DNA of 14,219 nt. Source: an uncultured Ideonella sp. (GTDB lineage: Bacteria > Pseudomonadota > Gammaproteobacteria > Burkholderiales > Burkholderiaceae). Numbering within the stretch: the stretch's first letter is position 1; each line of letters starts with the position of its first letter. The notes beneath the pieces are model-generated. The model did not search any database and was not told the DNA's origin. It was given only the letters and a program-made list of their open reading frames with translations. Shown here piece after piece: positions 1 to 7,405 of the stretch. A program made the position numbers and the translations under genes. The stretch lies in assembly GCA_946479475.1 (NCBI GenBank), contig CAMLGG010000134.1, forward strand, positions 1 through 14,219, written 5' to 3'.

Positions 1-17
1 CCCCCTCGGGGGATCGG

Positions 18-38
18 CCGACGTACTCGTCGGACGAG
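18..38. promoter_or_regulatory. Overlapping inverted repeats just before the lysR start
   Basis: Two interlocking palindromes are visible: CCGACG-TACT-CGTCGG (18-33) and CTCGTC-G-GACGAG (26-38). The second runs into the ribosome binding site GAGGGG (36-41) of the LysR gene that starts at 47. LysR regulators often bind dyad sites near their own promoters, so this could be an operator. The two repeats also form alternative hairpins that could affect translation. That either is functional is inference. Confidence 0.3.
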
Positions 39-46
39 GGGCTTCA

Positions 47-1111
47 ATGAGCACCTCCGCCGTCGACCCCAATGACCTGGCCCTGTTCGCCCATGTGGCC
101 GAGGCCGGCAGCTTCACCCGGGCGGCCGACAAGCTCGGGCTGCCCAAGTCGACGCTTTCGCGGCGCCTTTCCGGTCTGGAAGCACAGCTGGGCGAGCGCT
201 TGATCCTGCGCACCACCCGGCGGCTGACGGTCACCGAGTTCGGGGCCGCGGTGCTGGAACATGCCCGCCAGGTGGTGGCCGAGGTGGATGGCACGCTGGC
301 GCTGGCCGAGCATCGCCAGGCGCGGCCCAGCGGGCACCTGCGGGTCTCGATGCCCAACGACATCGCCATCCTCGCCCTCGGGCCGATGCTGGAAGCCTTC
401 GTGCGCGAGCATCCCGCGGTGACGCTGGAGCTCGACCTGTCGCCCCGCCGGGTCGACCTGCTGGCCGAGAACTTCGACGTCGCCCTGCGCATGGGCAACC
501 TGCCCGACGACGCCCAGCTCTCGGCCCGGCGCCTCGCCTGGTTCAGTGGCGGGCTGTTCGCCTCGCCGGAATGGGTCGCCGGCAACGGCATGCCGCAGCA
601 CCCGGAAGAGCTGATGGCCGCCGAGGGCAGCTGGCGAGCGCTGGCGATCGCCGGGCAGGGCGGCGAGGCCGTGCCGTGGCGGCTGGAGCGGCCGGTGGAA
701 GGTGCCGGCGCCGAGGCCGCCCCCGTCGAGCGCTGGCAGGGGCTGCCGCCGCGGCGCGTGCTGGCCAATTCGCCACCCGTGCTGCTGCGCATGGCGCGTG
801 CCGGCCTCGGCCTGGCGCTGGCGGCGGATTTCTTCGCCTTGCCCTATGTGCATGCCGGCGAACTCGTGCGAGTGCTGCCGGCCTGGCGCTCGCCGCCCGC
901 GCCCGCGTGGGCCGTGTTCCCGGAGCGGCGCCTGATGCCGGCCAAGACCCGGGCCTTCATCGACGCCCTGGCCAAGGCCCTGGAGCCTTGCCGCGAACCA
1001 GGCGCCAGGCTCTTCACCGACTGCCGCGACGCGGCGCGCGCCGGCGACCTCATGACCGGCTGCGGCGAAGCCGCGCCCGGAGCCTTGAAGAAGGCAGCGC
1101 CGGCGGGCTAG
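47..1111 (+). CDS. LysR-family transcriptional regulator
   Basis: This 354-residue protein should be a cytoplasmic DNA-binding regulator that responds to a small-molecule effector. Residues about 10-68 form the LysR winged helix-turn-helix, with LALFAHVAEAGSFTRAADKL followed by STLSRRLSGLEAQLGERL. Residues about 95-305 look like the LysR substrate-binding domain (GHLRVSMPNDIA at its start). The family is usually near 300 residues; here about 45 extra residues, rich in Ala, Gly and Cys, follow the normal end (around AFIDALAKAL). The ATG at 47 has GAGGGG five bases upstream. No divergent target gene is visible because the window starts 46 bases upstream. The downstream hydrolase gene converges on it, and the two stop codons overlap within CTAG (1108-1111). 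The effector and target genes cannot be told from sequence. Confidence 0.93.
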   Translation: MSTSAVDPNDLALFAHVAEAGSFTRAADKLGLPKSTLSRRLSGLEAQLGERLILRTTRRLTVTEFGAAVLEHARQVVAEVDGTLALAEHRQARPSGHLRVSMPNDIAILALGPMLEAFVREHPAVTLELDLSPRRVDLLAENFDVALRMGNLPDDAQLSARRLAWFSGGLFASPEWVAGNGMPQHPEELMAAEGSWRALAIAGQGGEAVPWRLERPVEGAGAEAAPVERWQGLPPRRVLANSPPVLLRMARAGLGLALAADFFALPYVHAGELVRVLPAWRSPPAPAWAVFPERRLMPAKTRAFIDALAKALEPCREPGARLFTDCRDAARAGDLMTGCGEAAPGALKKAAPAG

Positions 1112-2988
1112 TCGTTGGCCGTGTGGTCGAGGTGCTCGCGCACCGCCTCGATCACGTGCTGCTGGCTGTCGGTCTGCGAGAGCGTGTGGTCGGCGCCGGC
1201 CACCATCAGCATTCTGAAGTTGGGCTGGCCCTGCATGTGGCGGCCGCGGGGCCCCAGGTGGTACTCGAGGTAGTCGAGGCCGTCGTCGGCTTCGGCCACG
1301 ATGAGCAGGATGTCGGTGCCGCGTTCGCTGAGCAGCCGCATGTTGGCCAGCACGTTCTCCTCGCCCGGTGCCCGGCCGAGCAGGCGGCGGGCGGCGCGCT
1401 CGGCCCGCACGCGCGTGAGCGTGGCCAGGCGGCCCGCGATGCCGCGGACGTCGATCTCGCCCTTGAGCAGGCGGCGGTAGGTGGCGGGCTCGAACATCGC
1501 GCGCCGGTAGTAGTGGCTGGACTTGTAGCTGCGCTGCATGGCGCTTTGCAGCGTCTCGCCTTCCTTCCAGTCGAGGCGTCGCGGATTGATGAGCACCAGG
1601 CCGGTGACGCGCGGATCGGCCAGGGCGGTCTGGAAGGCGACGTAGGCGCCCGAGCACAGGCCGACCAGGATGAACCGCTGCACGCCCAGGCCGGAGAGGC
1701 GCTCGATCGCGGCGCCGACGTCGACCGTCGAGCCCTTGGAGTACAGCCGGGTCGCCGCGTAGCCTGCTGCGGTGCGGCTGTCGCCGATGCCGGCCAGGTC
1801 GAAGCGCAGCGAGCGGTAGCCCCGGGCGGCCCAGGCGCGAGCCATCTTGACGTACAGCCGGTTCGGCCCGACGCGGTGGTTGGTGCCCACGTTGAGCATC
1901 AGGATGGCTGTCTCGGCCCGCGCCCCCGCGGCGGTCAGGTTCTCGGGCTCGGCGAGGATGCCGAACAAGCCGTGCTCGCGGCCGAACAGCAGCGGGATCT
2001 CGCGCACGCCGCCGAACACGGCTTCGCGCTGGGGCGGCGCGTCGGCCACGCCCGGTGTCGGGCGCAGCGCGCCGCCGGTCGGCTCGCCGGCACGCAGCCA
2101 GGCGACGATGCCGTCGAGCGTCTCGCGCGGCACGTCCACCTCGTGCGGCTCGGCCATCATGGCGACGTAGCCCGGCCACTCCACCACGGTGGTGTCGATC
2201 CCCGCCTCGCGGTAGGCCGCGGGCATGGGGCCGGCGCCGGGCAGGTCGTCCCGGCCGATGAACAGCGCGCGTGGCGCGGGCCGCGCGGCGCCGGCAGCGG
2301 ATCGGGCATCCAGCGACTGCAGGTCGGCCAGCGTCTGCGCGGTGTAGAGCGTGCCGAGGGTCTCCAGGTCGTCGTCGGCCGATGCACCGGGACGCGGCGC
2401 ATGCGCCCGCATGGTGCCGGCTGCGCGCAGCTCGCGAACGAAGGCCCGGCCAGTGGGGCAGGGGGCCCACCACGCGACGCTGTCGACGCCACCGCGTTCC
2501 GCCGCGACGGCCGCCGCCAGCGTTGCGCCGATGCGAACACCGAACAGGGCGAGGCGCGTGCAGCCGGACAGCCGCCCGATCTCTTCGAGGGCGGCGGCGA
2601 TGCAGGACCGCCAGGCGGCCACCCGGTCGGGGTCGGCGTCGCTGCCGATCGAATCGCCGGTGCCGTGGTAATCGAAGCGAATCGCCGCGAAGCCGTCGTC
2701 GGCCAGGCGTTCGGCCAGCTGGGTGTAGGTCTCGTAGGCGCAGGTGCCCTCGTAGCCGACGGGCCGGCACAGCACCACGCCGGTGGCGCGGGCCGGCTGG
2801 CTGGGGGCGTGGTACCAGCCGAAGCAGCGGGTGTGGGCATCGCCGAAGGCGATCGGGACCGCGCCCGGAGCCGGCCCGCGGCGGGCCTCGCCGGTGGCGT
2901 TCGCACCGGTCGCTACCGCCGCGGCGGCAGCCAGCTGGTTGGAGGCGATCGACTCCCTCATGTCGTTGTCGGTCCGCGCGGAGAGCAT
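1108..2988 (-). CDS. Two-domain alpha/beta hydrolase (exosortase-hydrolase-like)
   Basis: This protein of about 626 residues has two alpha/beta-hydrolase domains in tandem. Domain 1 (about 50-300) has the strand and turn signatures RFDYHGTGDS and LALFGVRIGA, but arginine (R152) sits where the nucleophile of GxSxG should be. Domain 2 (about 335-620) has NVGTNHRVGPNRLYVKMA, RFDLAGIGDSR and the elbow GLCSGA, which places a cysteine (C445) at the nucleophile position. Acidic residues at 568-569 and H601 (GADHT) could complete its triad. The GxCxG elbow and overall style resemble hydrolases found with exosortase or polysaccharide loci, but no such locus is visible here. The reading frame is open to 3114, but that upstream part overlaps the ribosome binding site of the divergent gene, so it is unlikely to be coding. 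ATG at 2988 and at 2961 are both possible, and neither has a clear Shine-Dalgarno sequence. No signal peptide is seen. Confidence 0.85.
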   Translation of the reverse strand: MLSARTDNDMRESIASNQLAAAAAVATGANATGEARRGPAPGAVPIAFGDAHTRCFGWYHAPSQPARATGVVLCRPVGYEGTCAYETYTQLAERLADDGFAAIRFDYHGTGDSIGSDADPDRVAAWRSCIAAALEEIGRLSGCTRLALFGVRIGATLAAAVAAERGGVDSVAWWAPCPTGRAFVRELRAAGTMRAHAPRPGASADDDLETLGTLYTAQTLADLQSLDARSAAGAARPAPRALFIGRDDLPGAGPMPAAYREAGIDTTVVEWPGYVAMMAEPHEVDVPRETLDGIVAWLRAGEPTGGALRPTPGVADAPPQREAVFGGVREIPLLFGREHGLFGILAEPENLTAAGARAETAILMLNVGTNHRVGPNRLYVKMARAWAARGYRSLRFDLAGIGDSRTAAGYAATRLYSKGSTVDVGAAIERLSGLGVQRFILVGLCSGAYVAFQTALADPRVTGLVLINPRRLDWKEGETLQSAMQRSYKSSHYYRRAMFEPATYRRLLKGEIDVRGIAGRLATLTRVRAERAARRLLGRAPGEENVLANMRLLSERGTDILLIVAEADDGLDYLEYHLGPRGRHMQGQPNFRMLMVAGADHTLSQTDSQQHVIEAVREHLDHTAND

Positions 2989-2999
2989 GGCAGCAGGCC

Positions 3000-3005
3000 A
3001 GTATA
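3000..3005 (-). promoter_or_regulatory. Possible -10 box for the two-domain hydrolase gene
   Basis: On the minus strand TATACT (5 of 6 to TATAAT) lies just upstream of the hydrolase starts. A transcript starting near 2993 would give a leader of about 32 nt for the ATG at 2961, or would be almost leaderless for the ATG at 2988. No good -35 is seen at 17 bases, so this is weak. Confidence 0.25.
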
Positions 3006-3116
3006 GGGTGGGTGACGGTGCCGGGCCGGGGGTCGGAATTCCGGGCGGTGGCCCGGTGCATCCCCGCAGAGTTAGCATGATCCGTCGGCCGGCCATGCCC
3101 CAGCGGAGTTCCACCC

Positions 3117-3395
3117 ATGAAAGCCATCTTCAACGGCGTAGTCGTCGCCGAGAGCGACGACACCGTGCTCGTCGAGGGCGAGCACTACTTTCCCGAGGCT
3201 TCGCTCAAGCGCGAATACACCAGCTTCTCCAACCACCGCACCAGCAACTGGATGGGCCAGGCCCGCTACCACAGCCTGCTGGTCAACGGGGAGCTGAAGC
3301 CCGATGCGGTCTGGTACTACCCCGAGCCGAGCGACTCGGTGTCCCAGGTGAAAGGCCGGGTGGCGTTCGCGCGGGGCGTGGATATCGTGGCGTGA
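3117..3395 (+). CDS. DUF427 domain-containing protein
   Basis: This 92-residue protein matches the compact all-beta DUF427 family. Diagnostic stretches are the opening MKAIFNGVVVAESDDTVLVE, then HYFPEASL, then a C-terminal strand set around AVWYYPEPSDSVSQVKGRVAF. The length is normal for a single-domain member. The biochemical role of the family is not established. The ATG at 3117 is preceded by GGAG (3105-3108) with eight bases of spacing. It is divergent from the two-domain hydrolase and is followed after 26 bases by the MmcB-like gene, so the two may be co-transcribed. It is cytoplasmic, with no signal peptide or membrane segment. Confidence 0.9.
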   Translation: MKAIFNGVVVAESDDTVLVEGEHYFPEASLKREYTSFSNHRTSNWMGQARYHSLLVNGELKPDAVWYYPEPSDSVSQVKGRVAFARGVDIVA

Positions 3396-3421
3396 GCGGG
3401 GCGCACCGGTAGGAAGCGGCC

Positions 3422-4210
3422 GTGAACGCCGAGGGCTCGGCGATGCTGGCGCCGCCCGTGCTGGGCAGCGTGCACCGGCGCCGCCTGCGCGAGGTCTGGC
3501 GCTCGGCCGGCTGGCCGTGCCAGGACCTGGTCGAGGTCGAGCTGCTGGCCGCCGGCTGGCTGGAGCGCGTGCGCGACGGCCAGGGGCGCGAGACTCTGCG
3601 CGTCACCGATGCCGGCATCCAGGTGCTGGCGGCCACGCTGCATCGCAACCGCTCCGCGCGGGACGCGCACGAAGCGCTGGTCGAGCGGGTCGCCTGCGAG
3701 ATGCAGCGCGCCGGGCGGATCGTGTGGCGCGGGCTGTCGCTGCGGGCGCCCGTGGAGCCCGAGCTCGCGGGCCCCGAGGGGCAGACGCTGCCCGTGACGC
3801 GATGGGCGATGGCCATGCCCGACGTCTATTCCATTCGCCACACCACGGTGGAGGACTACGCGCTGCCCATCGTGCACGAGGTGAAGGTGCGCCGCGCCGA
3901 CCTGCTGTCCGATCTCAAGCGGCCGGCCAAGGGCGAGGCCTACCGGGCCCTGTGCAGCGAATGCTGGTACGTGATCAGGGCGGGCATCGGCCGCGCCGAG
4001 GAGATCCCCGAGGTCTATGGCGTGATGCAGGCGTTGCCGCTGGAACAGGGGCCGGGCGGCGAATGCCGCTTCGGCGCCCTCGAGGTGCTCAGGCCGGCGC
4101 CGAGGCGCGCCTTCCGCCTGCCTTTCGCGGTCTGGATGGCGCTGGCCCGTGCCAGCGCCATGCCGCCCGACGAGGAGCCGCCGCAGGCCCTGCTCGGCGC
4201 AGGGGCCTGA
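3422..4210 (+). CDS. MmcB-like PD-(D/E)XK nuclease candidate with N-terminal winged helix
   Basis: This protein of 262 residues starts at GTG 3422, chosen because AGGAAG (3411-3416) is well placed; an ATG at 3443 is the alternative. Residues about 18-75 look like a winged helix-turn-helix (helices, then a GWLERVRDG...LRVTDAG wing). Residues about 85-205 carry the spaced pattern of a PD-(D/E)XK nuclease: MPDVYSI (D134), HEVKVRRADLLSDLKR (E153, K155, K166), then ALCSECWYVI and a strand ending EVYGVM. This order resembles MmcB-type DNA-repair proteins (ExK followed by ADFxxDxKW and a Y/F-hydrophobic strand). The family assignment is an inference from the motif. No substrate or partner is evident, and DUF427 upstream gives little guidance. 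It converges on the Tat-exported protein gene with a 12-base gap. Confidence 0.7.
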   Translation: MNAEGSAMLAPPVLGSVHRRRLREVWRSAGWPCQDLVEVELLAAGWLERVRDGQGRETLRVTDAGIQVLAATLHRNRSARDAHEALVERVACEMQRAGRIVWRGLSLRAPVEPELAGPEGQTLPVTRWAMAMPDVYSIRHTTVEDYALPIVHEVKVRRADLLSDLKRPAKGEAYRALCSECWYVIRAGIGRAEEIPEVYGVMQALPLEQGPGGECRFGALEVLRPAPRRAFRLPFAVWMALARASAMPPDEEPPQALLGAGA

Positions 4211-4222
4211 CGGGCGCTGCGT

Positions 4223-5122
4223 TCAACCGAGCCGGTCGATCTGCAGGTAGCTGCTCTTGGTGGCTTGCAGCAGCGTGCCGTCCACCTTGTGCTCGATCAG
4301 GCCGTAGACCTTGTCGCCCGCGTTCAGCTGGGTCGACGCGGTGTGCAGCATCATCCACGAATCGGCGTTGGACCCGCGGGTGCGGGTGCTGCTCATGGCC
4401 ATCACGCTGAGCTTCCCCGGCGAAAGCGAGATGCCGCCGGAGATGCTCGGATTGAACAGCGAAACGCGGACCTTGTTCGCGTCGATGACCTTGGCCTGCA
4501 CGATCAGTGCGGACAAGGCGGCGTCGCTCAGCTTGCCCTGGCTGATGGACGAGAGCGCCGCGACGGCCGCGTCGCCCGGCCGCACGTCGCTGCCGCCGGT
4601 GTCCTTCACCGTGACGTCGGTGGAGACGGTCTTGCCGAGGCCGATCACCGGCGGCGCCCACTCGCCTTCGTAGCGCGCCATGGCCGGCGGGTCGGAGCCT
4701 GGCATGTTGGTGAAGCCCAGCCGCTCGTGCGCCGCGATGGGTTCGTCGGGCTGCCCCACGGCCTGGCGCCGGATGCCGATCTTGCGCAGGTCGACGTCGC
4801 GGTTCGAATTGGCATCCCAGTCGGACGAGAACACCAGTTCGTACAGCCCGGTCGTGTTGATCAGGACCTTCCCGTCGGACTGCAACGTGAAGTCGTCGCT
4901 GTCCTGGAACACCGTCACCGCCCAGGGCACGATGCCGAAGGTCTCGGCAGGAATGCCGTAGTCCTTGGCGAGGCGGTAGCGCGCGCGCATGCGGGTGGCC
5001 AGGGGGGTGGCGCACAAGGCGGCCGGCGCGGCCAGGATCAGGCCCAGGCCTGCCGCGCCGCCGAGCAGGCGTCGGCGGCCCTCGGCCGAAGGCGGTACGG
5101 CCAAGTTCTTGCGATCTTTCAT
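4223..5122 (-). CDS. Tat-signal-bearing exported protein of unknown function
   Basis: I do not recognise a family. The start at 5122 has GGAG five bases upstream and gives 299 residues; the open frame extends further upstream without a better start. The N-terminus reads as a twin-arginine signal: EGRRRLLGG (R16-R18) followed by a hydrophobic stretch, with probable cleavage after LCA at residue 38. This implies export in folded form. The mature part looks beta-rich. One segment (about 65-120; PWAVTVFQDSD, LINTTGLYELVFSSDWD) resembles a jelly-roll strand pattern. The C-terminal half (about 185-299) has alternating strands such as KVRVSLFNPSISGGISL and ends KSSYLQIDRLG. There are no obvious catalytic motifs and C37 is the only cysteine, in the signal. 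It is divergent from the thioredoxin-fold gene. Confidence 0.75.
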   Translation of the reverse strand: MKDRKNLAVPPSAEGRRRLLGGAAGLGLILAAPAALCATPLATRMRARYRLAKDYGIPAETFGIVPWAVTVFQDSDDFTLQSDGKVLINTTGLYELVFSSDWDANSNRDVDLRKIGIRRQAVGQPDEPIAAHERLGFTNMPGSDPPAMARYEGEWAPPVIGLGKTVSTDVTVKDTGGSDVRPGDAAVAALSSISQGKLSDAALSALIVQAKVIDANKVRVSLFNPSISGGISLSPGKLSVMAMSSTRTRGSNADSWMMLHTASTQLNAGDKVYGLIEHKVDGTLLQATKSSYLQIDRLG

Positions 5123-5359
5123 GCGATCTCCGTGGCTCGGCTGGCTGTTGATGGGCTCGCCCGCCAGGGCCGGGCAGCGCCGCCAGCCGCCGCACTGCCT
5201 GGAGCAACCTGCGTTGGAGACAGCTGGCGCGCAGGTCGGCACGATCGAGAGGCGCGAAGTGTTTCACAATCGCCTGCTCGCCCGCCATCCCATGCCCGTG
5301 CCGCCAGCAGCGGCGCTGCGGCGACACGGCGGGCCGACTTCCCACCGGAGGCCCAGCCC
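5123..5359. other. Divergent intergenic region
   Basis: These 237 bases separate the Tat-exported protein gene (leftward) from the thioredoxin-fold gene (rightward) and must hold both promoters unless one is read from further away. I see a short less GC-rich patch around 5258-5270 (GTGTTTCACAATC), but no pair of hexamers good enough to call a promoter. Confidence 0.4.
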
Positions 5360-6925
5360 ATGAGAACTCGCCCGAACTTCCGCCTTGCGTCGCTCGCGAT
5401 CCTGGTGGCCGCGGTGTTGCAGGCGCCGCCCGCCGCGGCCAACGTGCCCTCCAGCGGGCAAGTGGCCTGGCAGGCGGCAGCGGCGGATGCAGACATCGAG
5501 CGGGCGTTCGCCCAGGGCAAGGCCGAGAAGAAGCCGGTGCTCGTGTATTGGGGCGCCAAGTGGTGCCCGCCGTGCAACCAGCTCAAGGCGACGCTGTTCA
5601 ACCGGCAGGATTTCATCGAGCGCTCCAAGAGCTTCGTGGCGGTCAGCATCGACGGCGACCTGCCCGGCGCGCAGAAGCTGGGCGCGCGCTTCAAGGTGCG
5701 GGGCTACCCGACCATGATCCTGTTCAACACCGAAGGTGCCGAGATCACGCGCCTGCCTGGCGAGGCCGATGCTGCCGCGGTGATGAACGTGCTGCAGATG
5801 GGCCTGGCCGGCGGCCGCCCGGTGAAGACGGTGCTGGCGGAGGCACGGGCCGGCAAGCCGGTCTCGCCCAACGAGTGGCGCATGCTCGCCTTCTACTCCT
5901 GGGACACGGACGAGGCCCAGCTCGTCCCCGAGAACGAGCGCGCGGGCCTGCTGGCCACGCTGGCCGCGGGCTGCCCGTCCAGCGAGGCGGAGGCGGCCAC
6001 GCGCCTGCGCCTGAAGTCGCTCGCCGAAAGCAACGAGATGCAGGGCGTCAGGCCGGACGCCGCCTTGCGTTCACAGGTGCTGAAGCTGCTGGCCGACCCG
6101 GCTGCCAGCCGTGGCCAGATGGACGTGCTGGTCAATGCGGCGCCTGAGCTCGCCAAGGCGCTGGCCCCTGCGCCGGGCGCCGATCGCCAGGCCGTGGTGC
6201 GGGCGCTGGATGCAGCGCTGGTCCGGCTGGCCGCCGACGGCTCGCTTTCACGGGCGGACCGAATGTCCGCGCTGATCGGCCGGGTGGAGCTCGCACGGCT
6301 TGACCAGCCCATGCAGACGCTGGTGCCGAAGCTGCCGCAGCCCTTGCTCAAGGAGGTCCGCGATGCGGCGGCCAGCGCGGACCGGGAGATCAGCGACGGC
6401 TACGAGCGGCAGGCGGTGATCACCGCGGCCGGCTACATGCTCGGTCAAGCCGGCCTTTGGAAGGACAGCGACGCGCTGCTCAAGGCCAGCCTCGCGAAGA
6501 GCCATTCGCCCTACTACCTGATGAGCCAGCTGGGCGGCAACGCCAAGAGGCAGGGCCGCAAGGCCGAGGCGCTGGACTGGTACCAGAAGGCCTTCGAGAC
6601 CAGCGAGGGCCCGGCCACGCGCCTGCAGTGGGGCTCGGCATACGTGGCCAGCCTGGTCGAGCTCGCGCCGCAGGACGAGGTGCGGATCGAGAAGGCGGTG
6701 GCCACGCTGATCCAGGAGGCCGATGGCCAGCAGGCCGCCTTCTACGAGCGAAGCGCCCGCTCGATGCAGAAGATCGGCGACCAGCTCGCCGCCTGGAGCG
6801 CCAAGGGGCAGCACCGCGCGGTGGTCGAGAGGCTGCACGCCAAGCTGGCGCCGGTGTGCGCCAAGCTGCCCGCGGCCGATGCCCAGCGTGCAGCTTGCGA
6901 AGGCGTCCTGAAGAAGGTGGCCTGA
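5360..6925 (+). CDS. Exported thioredoxin-fold protein with long helical C-terminal region
   Basis: This 521-residue protein is probably a periplasmic thiol-disulfide protein. Residues 1-27 form a signal peptide (RTRPNFR, hydrophobic core, cleavage near AAA/NV). Residues about 40-160 form a thioredoxin fold with active site WGAKWCPPCNQ (C69, C72) and the cis-proline loop RGYPT (P117). The spacing and the KPVLVYWGAKWC opening fit the DsbD-gamma/thioredoxin_7 type rather than classical TrxA. The remaining 350 or so residues are helical and Ala/Leu-rich. They include a TPR-like stretch about 350-440 (QAGLWKDSDALLKASL, GRKAEALDWYQKAFETSEG), so a partner-binding role is likely. GGAGG (5347-5351) lies eight bases upstream of the ATG. 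Two cysteines (CPSS near 200 and VCAKLP near 500) and one at ACEG near the end lie outside the active site. The natural partner is unknown. Confidence 0.88.
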   Translation: MRTRPNFRLASLAILVAAVLQAPPAAANVPSSGQVAWQAAAADADIERAFAQGKAEKKPVLVYWGAKWCPPCNQLKATLFNRQDFIERSKSFVAVSIDGDLPGAQKLGARFKVRGYPTMILFNTEGAEITRLPGEADAAAVMNVLQMGLAGGRPVKTVLAEARAGKPVSPNEWRMLAFYSWDTDEAQLVPENERAGLLATLAAGCPSSEAEAATRLRLKSLAESNEMQGVRPDAALRSQVLKLLADPAASRGQMDVLVNAAPELAKALAPAPGADRQAVVRALDAALVRLAADGSLSRADRMSALIGRVELARLDQPMQTLVPKLPQPLLKEVRDAAASADREISDGYERQAVITAAGYMLGQAGLWKDSDALLKASLAKSHSPYYLMSQLGGNAKRQGRKAEALDWYQKAFETSEGPATRLQWGSAYVASLVELAPQDEVRIEKAVATLIQEADGQQAAFYERSARSMQKIGDQLAAWSAKGQHRAVVERLHAKLAPVCAKLPAADAQRAACEGVLKKVA

Positions 6926-6963
6926 GGACGGGCCTCTGCTCTGCACCGCGACCTGCACGGCGG

Positions 6964-6984
6964 GCCGGCTGAACGTCCGCCGGC
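6964..6984 (+). terminator. Hairpin after the thioredoxin-fold gene (weak terminator candidate)
   Basis: GCCGGC (6964-6969) can pair with GCCGGC (6979-6984) across a nine-base loop, 38 bases after the stop codon. Only TCTGTT follows, not a real U tract, so it would at best be a weak or Rho-assisted stop. Confidence 0.25.
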
Positions 6985-6989
6985 TCTGT

Positions 6990-6995
6990 TAGATT
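6990..6995 (+). promoter_or_regulatory. Possible -10 box for the glutaredoxin-hydrolase-natAB operon
   Basis: TAGATT (4 of 6 to TATAAT) stands out in a GC-rich background 29 bases before the ATG at 7025. A poor -35 (CTGAAC, 6969-6974) lies 15 bases upstream. The gap of 99 bases after the previous gene and the tight downstream overlaps make this a sensible place for an operon promoter. Confidence 0.3.
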
Positions 6996-7024
6996 GCGCC
7001 GCATCGAGTCGATCGCCCAGACCC

Positions 7025-7405
7025 ATGCCGCGTGCCGTCCTTGCCGAGGAGCTGATCCATCCTGCCGTGCGCGAGCGCGTGGCCGCGCACCAGTCGGCCA
7101 TCGTGGCCGAGGTGCGTGAGGCGGTGGCCGCGCATCCGGTGGTCGTGGTCGGCATGGCGACCAACCCGTTCGTGCGCAAGGCCCGCCGGCTGCTCGATGC
7201 GGCCGGCATCCCCTTTCAGTACCTGGAGTACGGCAGCTATCTCAGCCAATGGAGGCGGCGCAATGCCTTGAAGATGTGGACCGGATGGCCCACCTTCCCG
7301 ATGGTGTTCGTCGGCGGGCGGCTGGTCGGGGGTGCCGAGGATCTCGGGCGCCTGCTCGAAAGTGGCGAACTGCAACGCCTGCTCGCGCCGGCGCAACAGC
7401 CTTGA
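7025..7405 (+). CDS. Glutaredoxin-fold protein lacking cysteine
   Basis: This 126-residue protein is glutaredoxin-like. Residues about 38-115 show the first strand VVVVGMA, the active-site loop, the helix RKARRLLDAAGI, a strand FQYLEYG, and the C-terminal signature GWPTFPMVFVGGRLVGGAEDL with the cis-proline (P92) and the GG turn used to bind glutathione. Where glutaredoxins have CPYC or CxxS, this protein has N47-P48-F49-V50, and the whole sequence has no cysteine. It therefore cannot perform thiol-disulfide exchange by itself. A glutathione- or metal-cluster-sensing or structural role is possible but is inference. The ATG at 7025 has no clear Shine-Dalgarno sequence. The stop overlaps the TTG start of the hydrolase (TTGA, 7402-7405), so the genes are likely translationally coupled. 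Confidence 0.85.
   Translation: MPRAVLAEELIHPAVRERVAAHQSAIVAEVREAVAAHPVVVVGMATNPFVRKARRLLDAAGIPFQYLEYGSYLSQWRRRNALKMWTGWPTFPMVFVGGRLVGGAEDLGRLLESGELQRLLAPAQQP

Noticed and set aside
571..3006. Long plus-strand open frame (over 800 codons) opposite the two-domain hydrolase
   Set aside because: It is low-complexity antisense of the hydrolase gene, with no recognisable domain.
44..3163. Very long minus-strand open frame (over 1000 codons) across lysR and the hydrolase gene
   Set aside because: It is Arg/Pro/Gly-rich with no domain signature and is the shadow of two real genes in GC-rich DNA.
4265..5359. Upstream extension of the thioredoxin-fold frame (about 365 extra codons)
   Set aside because: The extension is antisense to the Tat-exported protein gene; the ATG at 5360 has GGAGG and begins a clear signal peptide.
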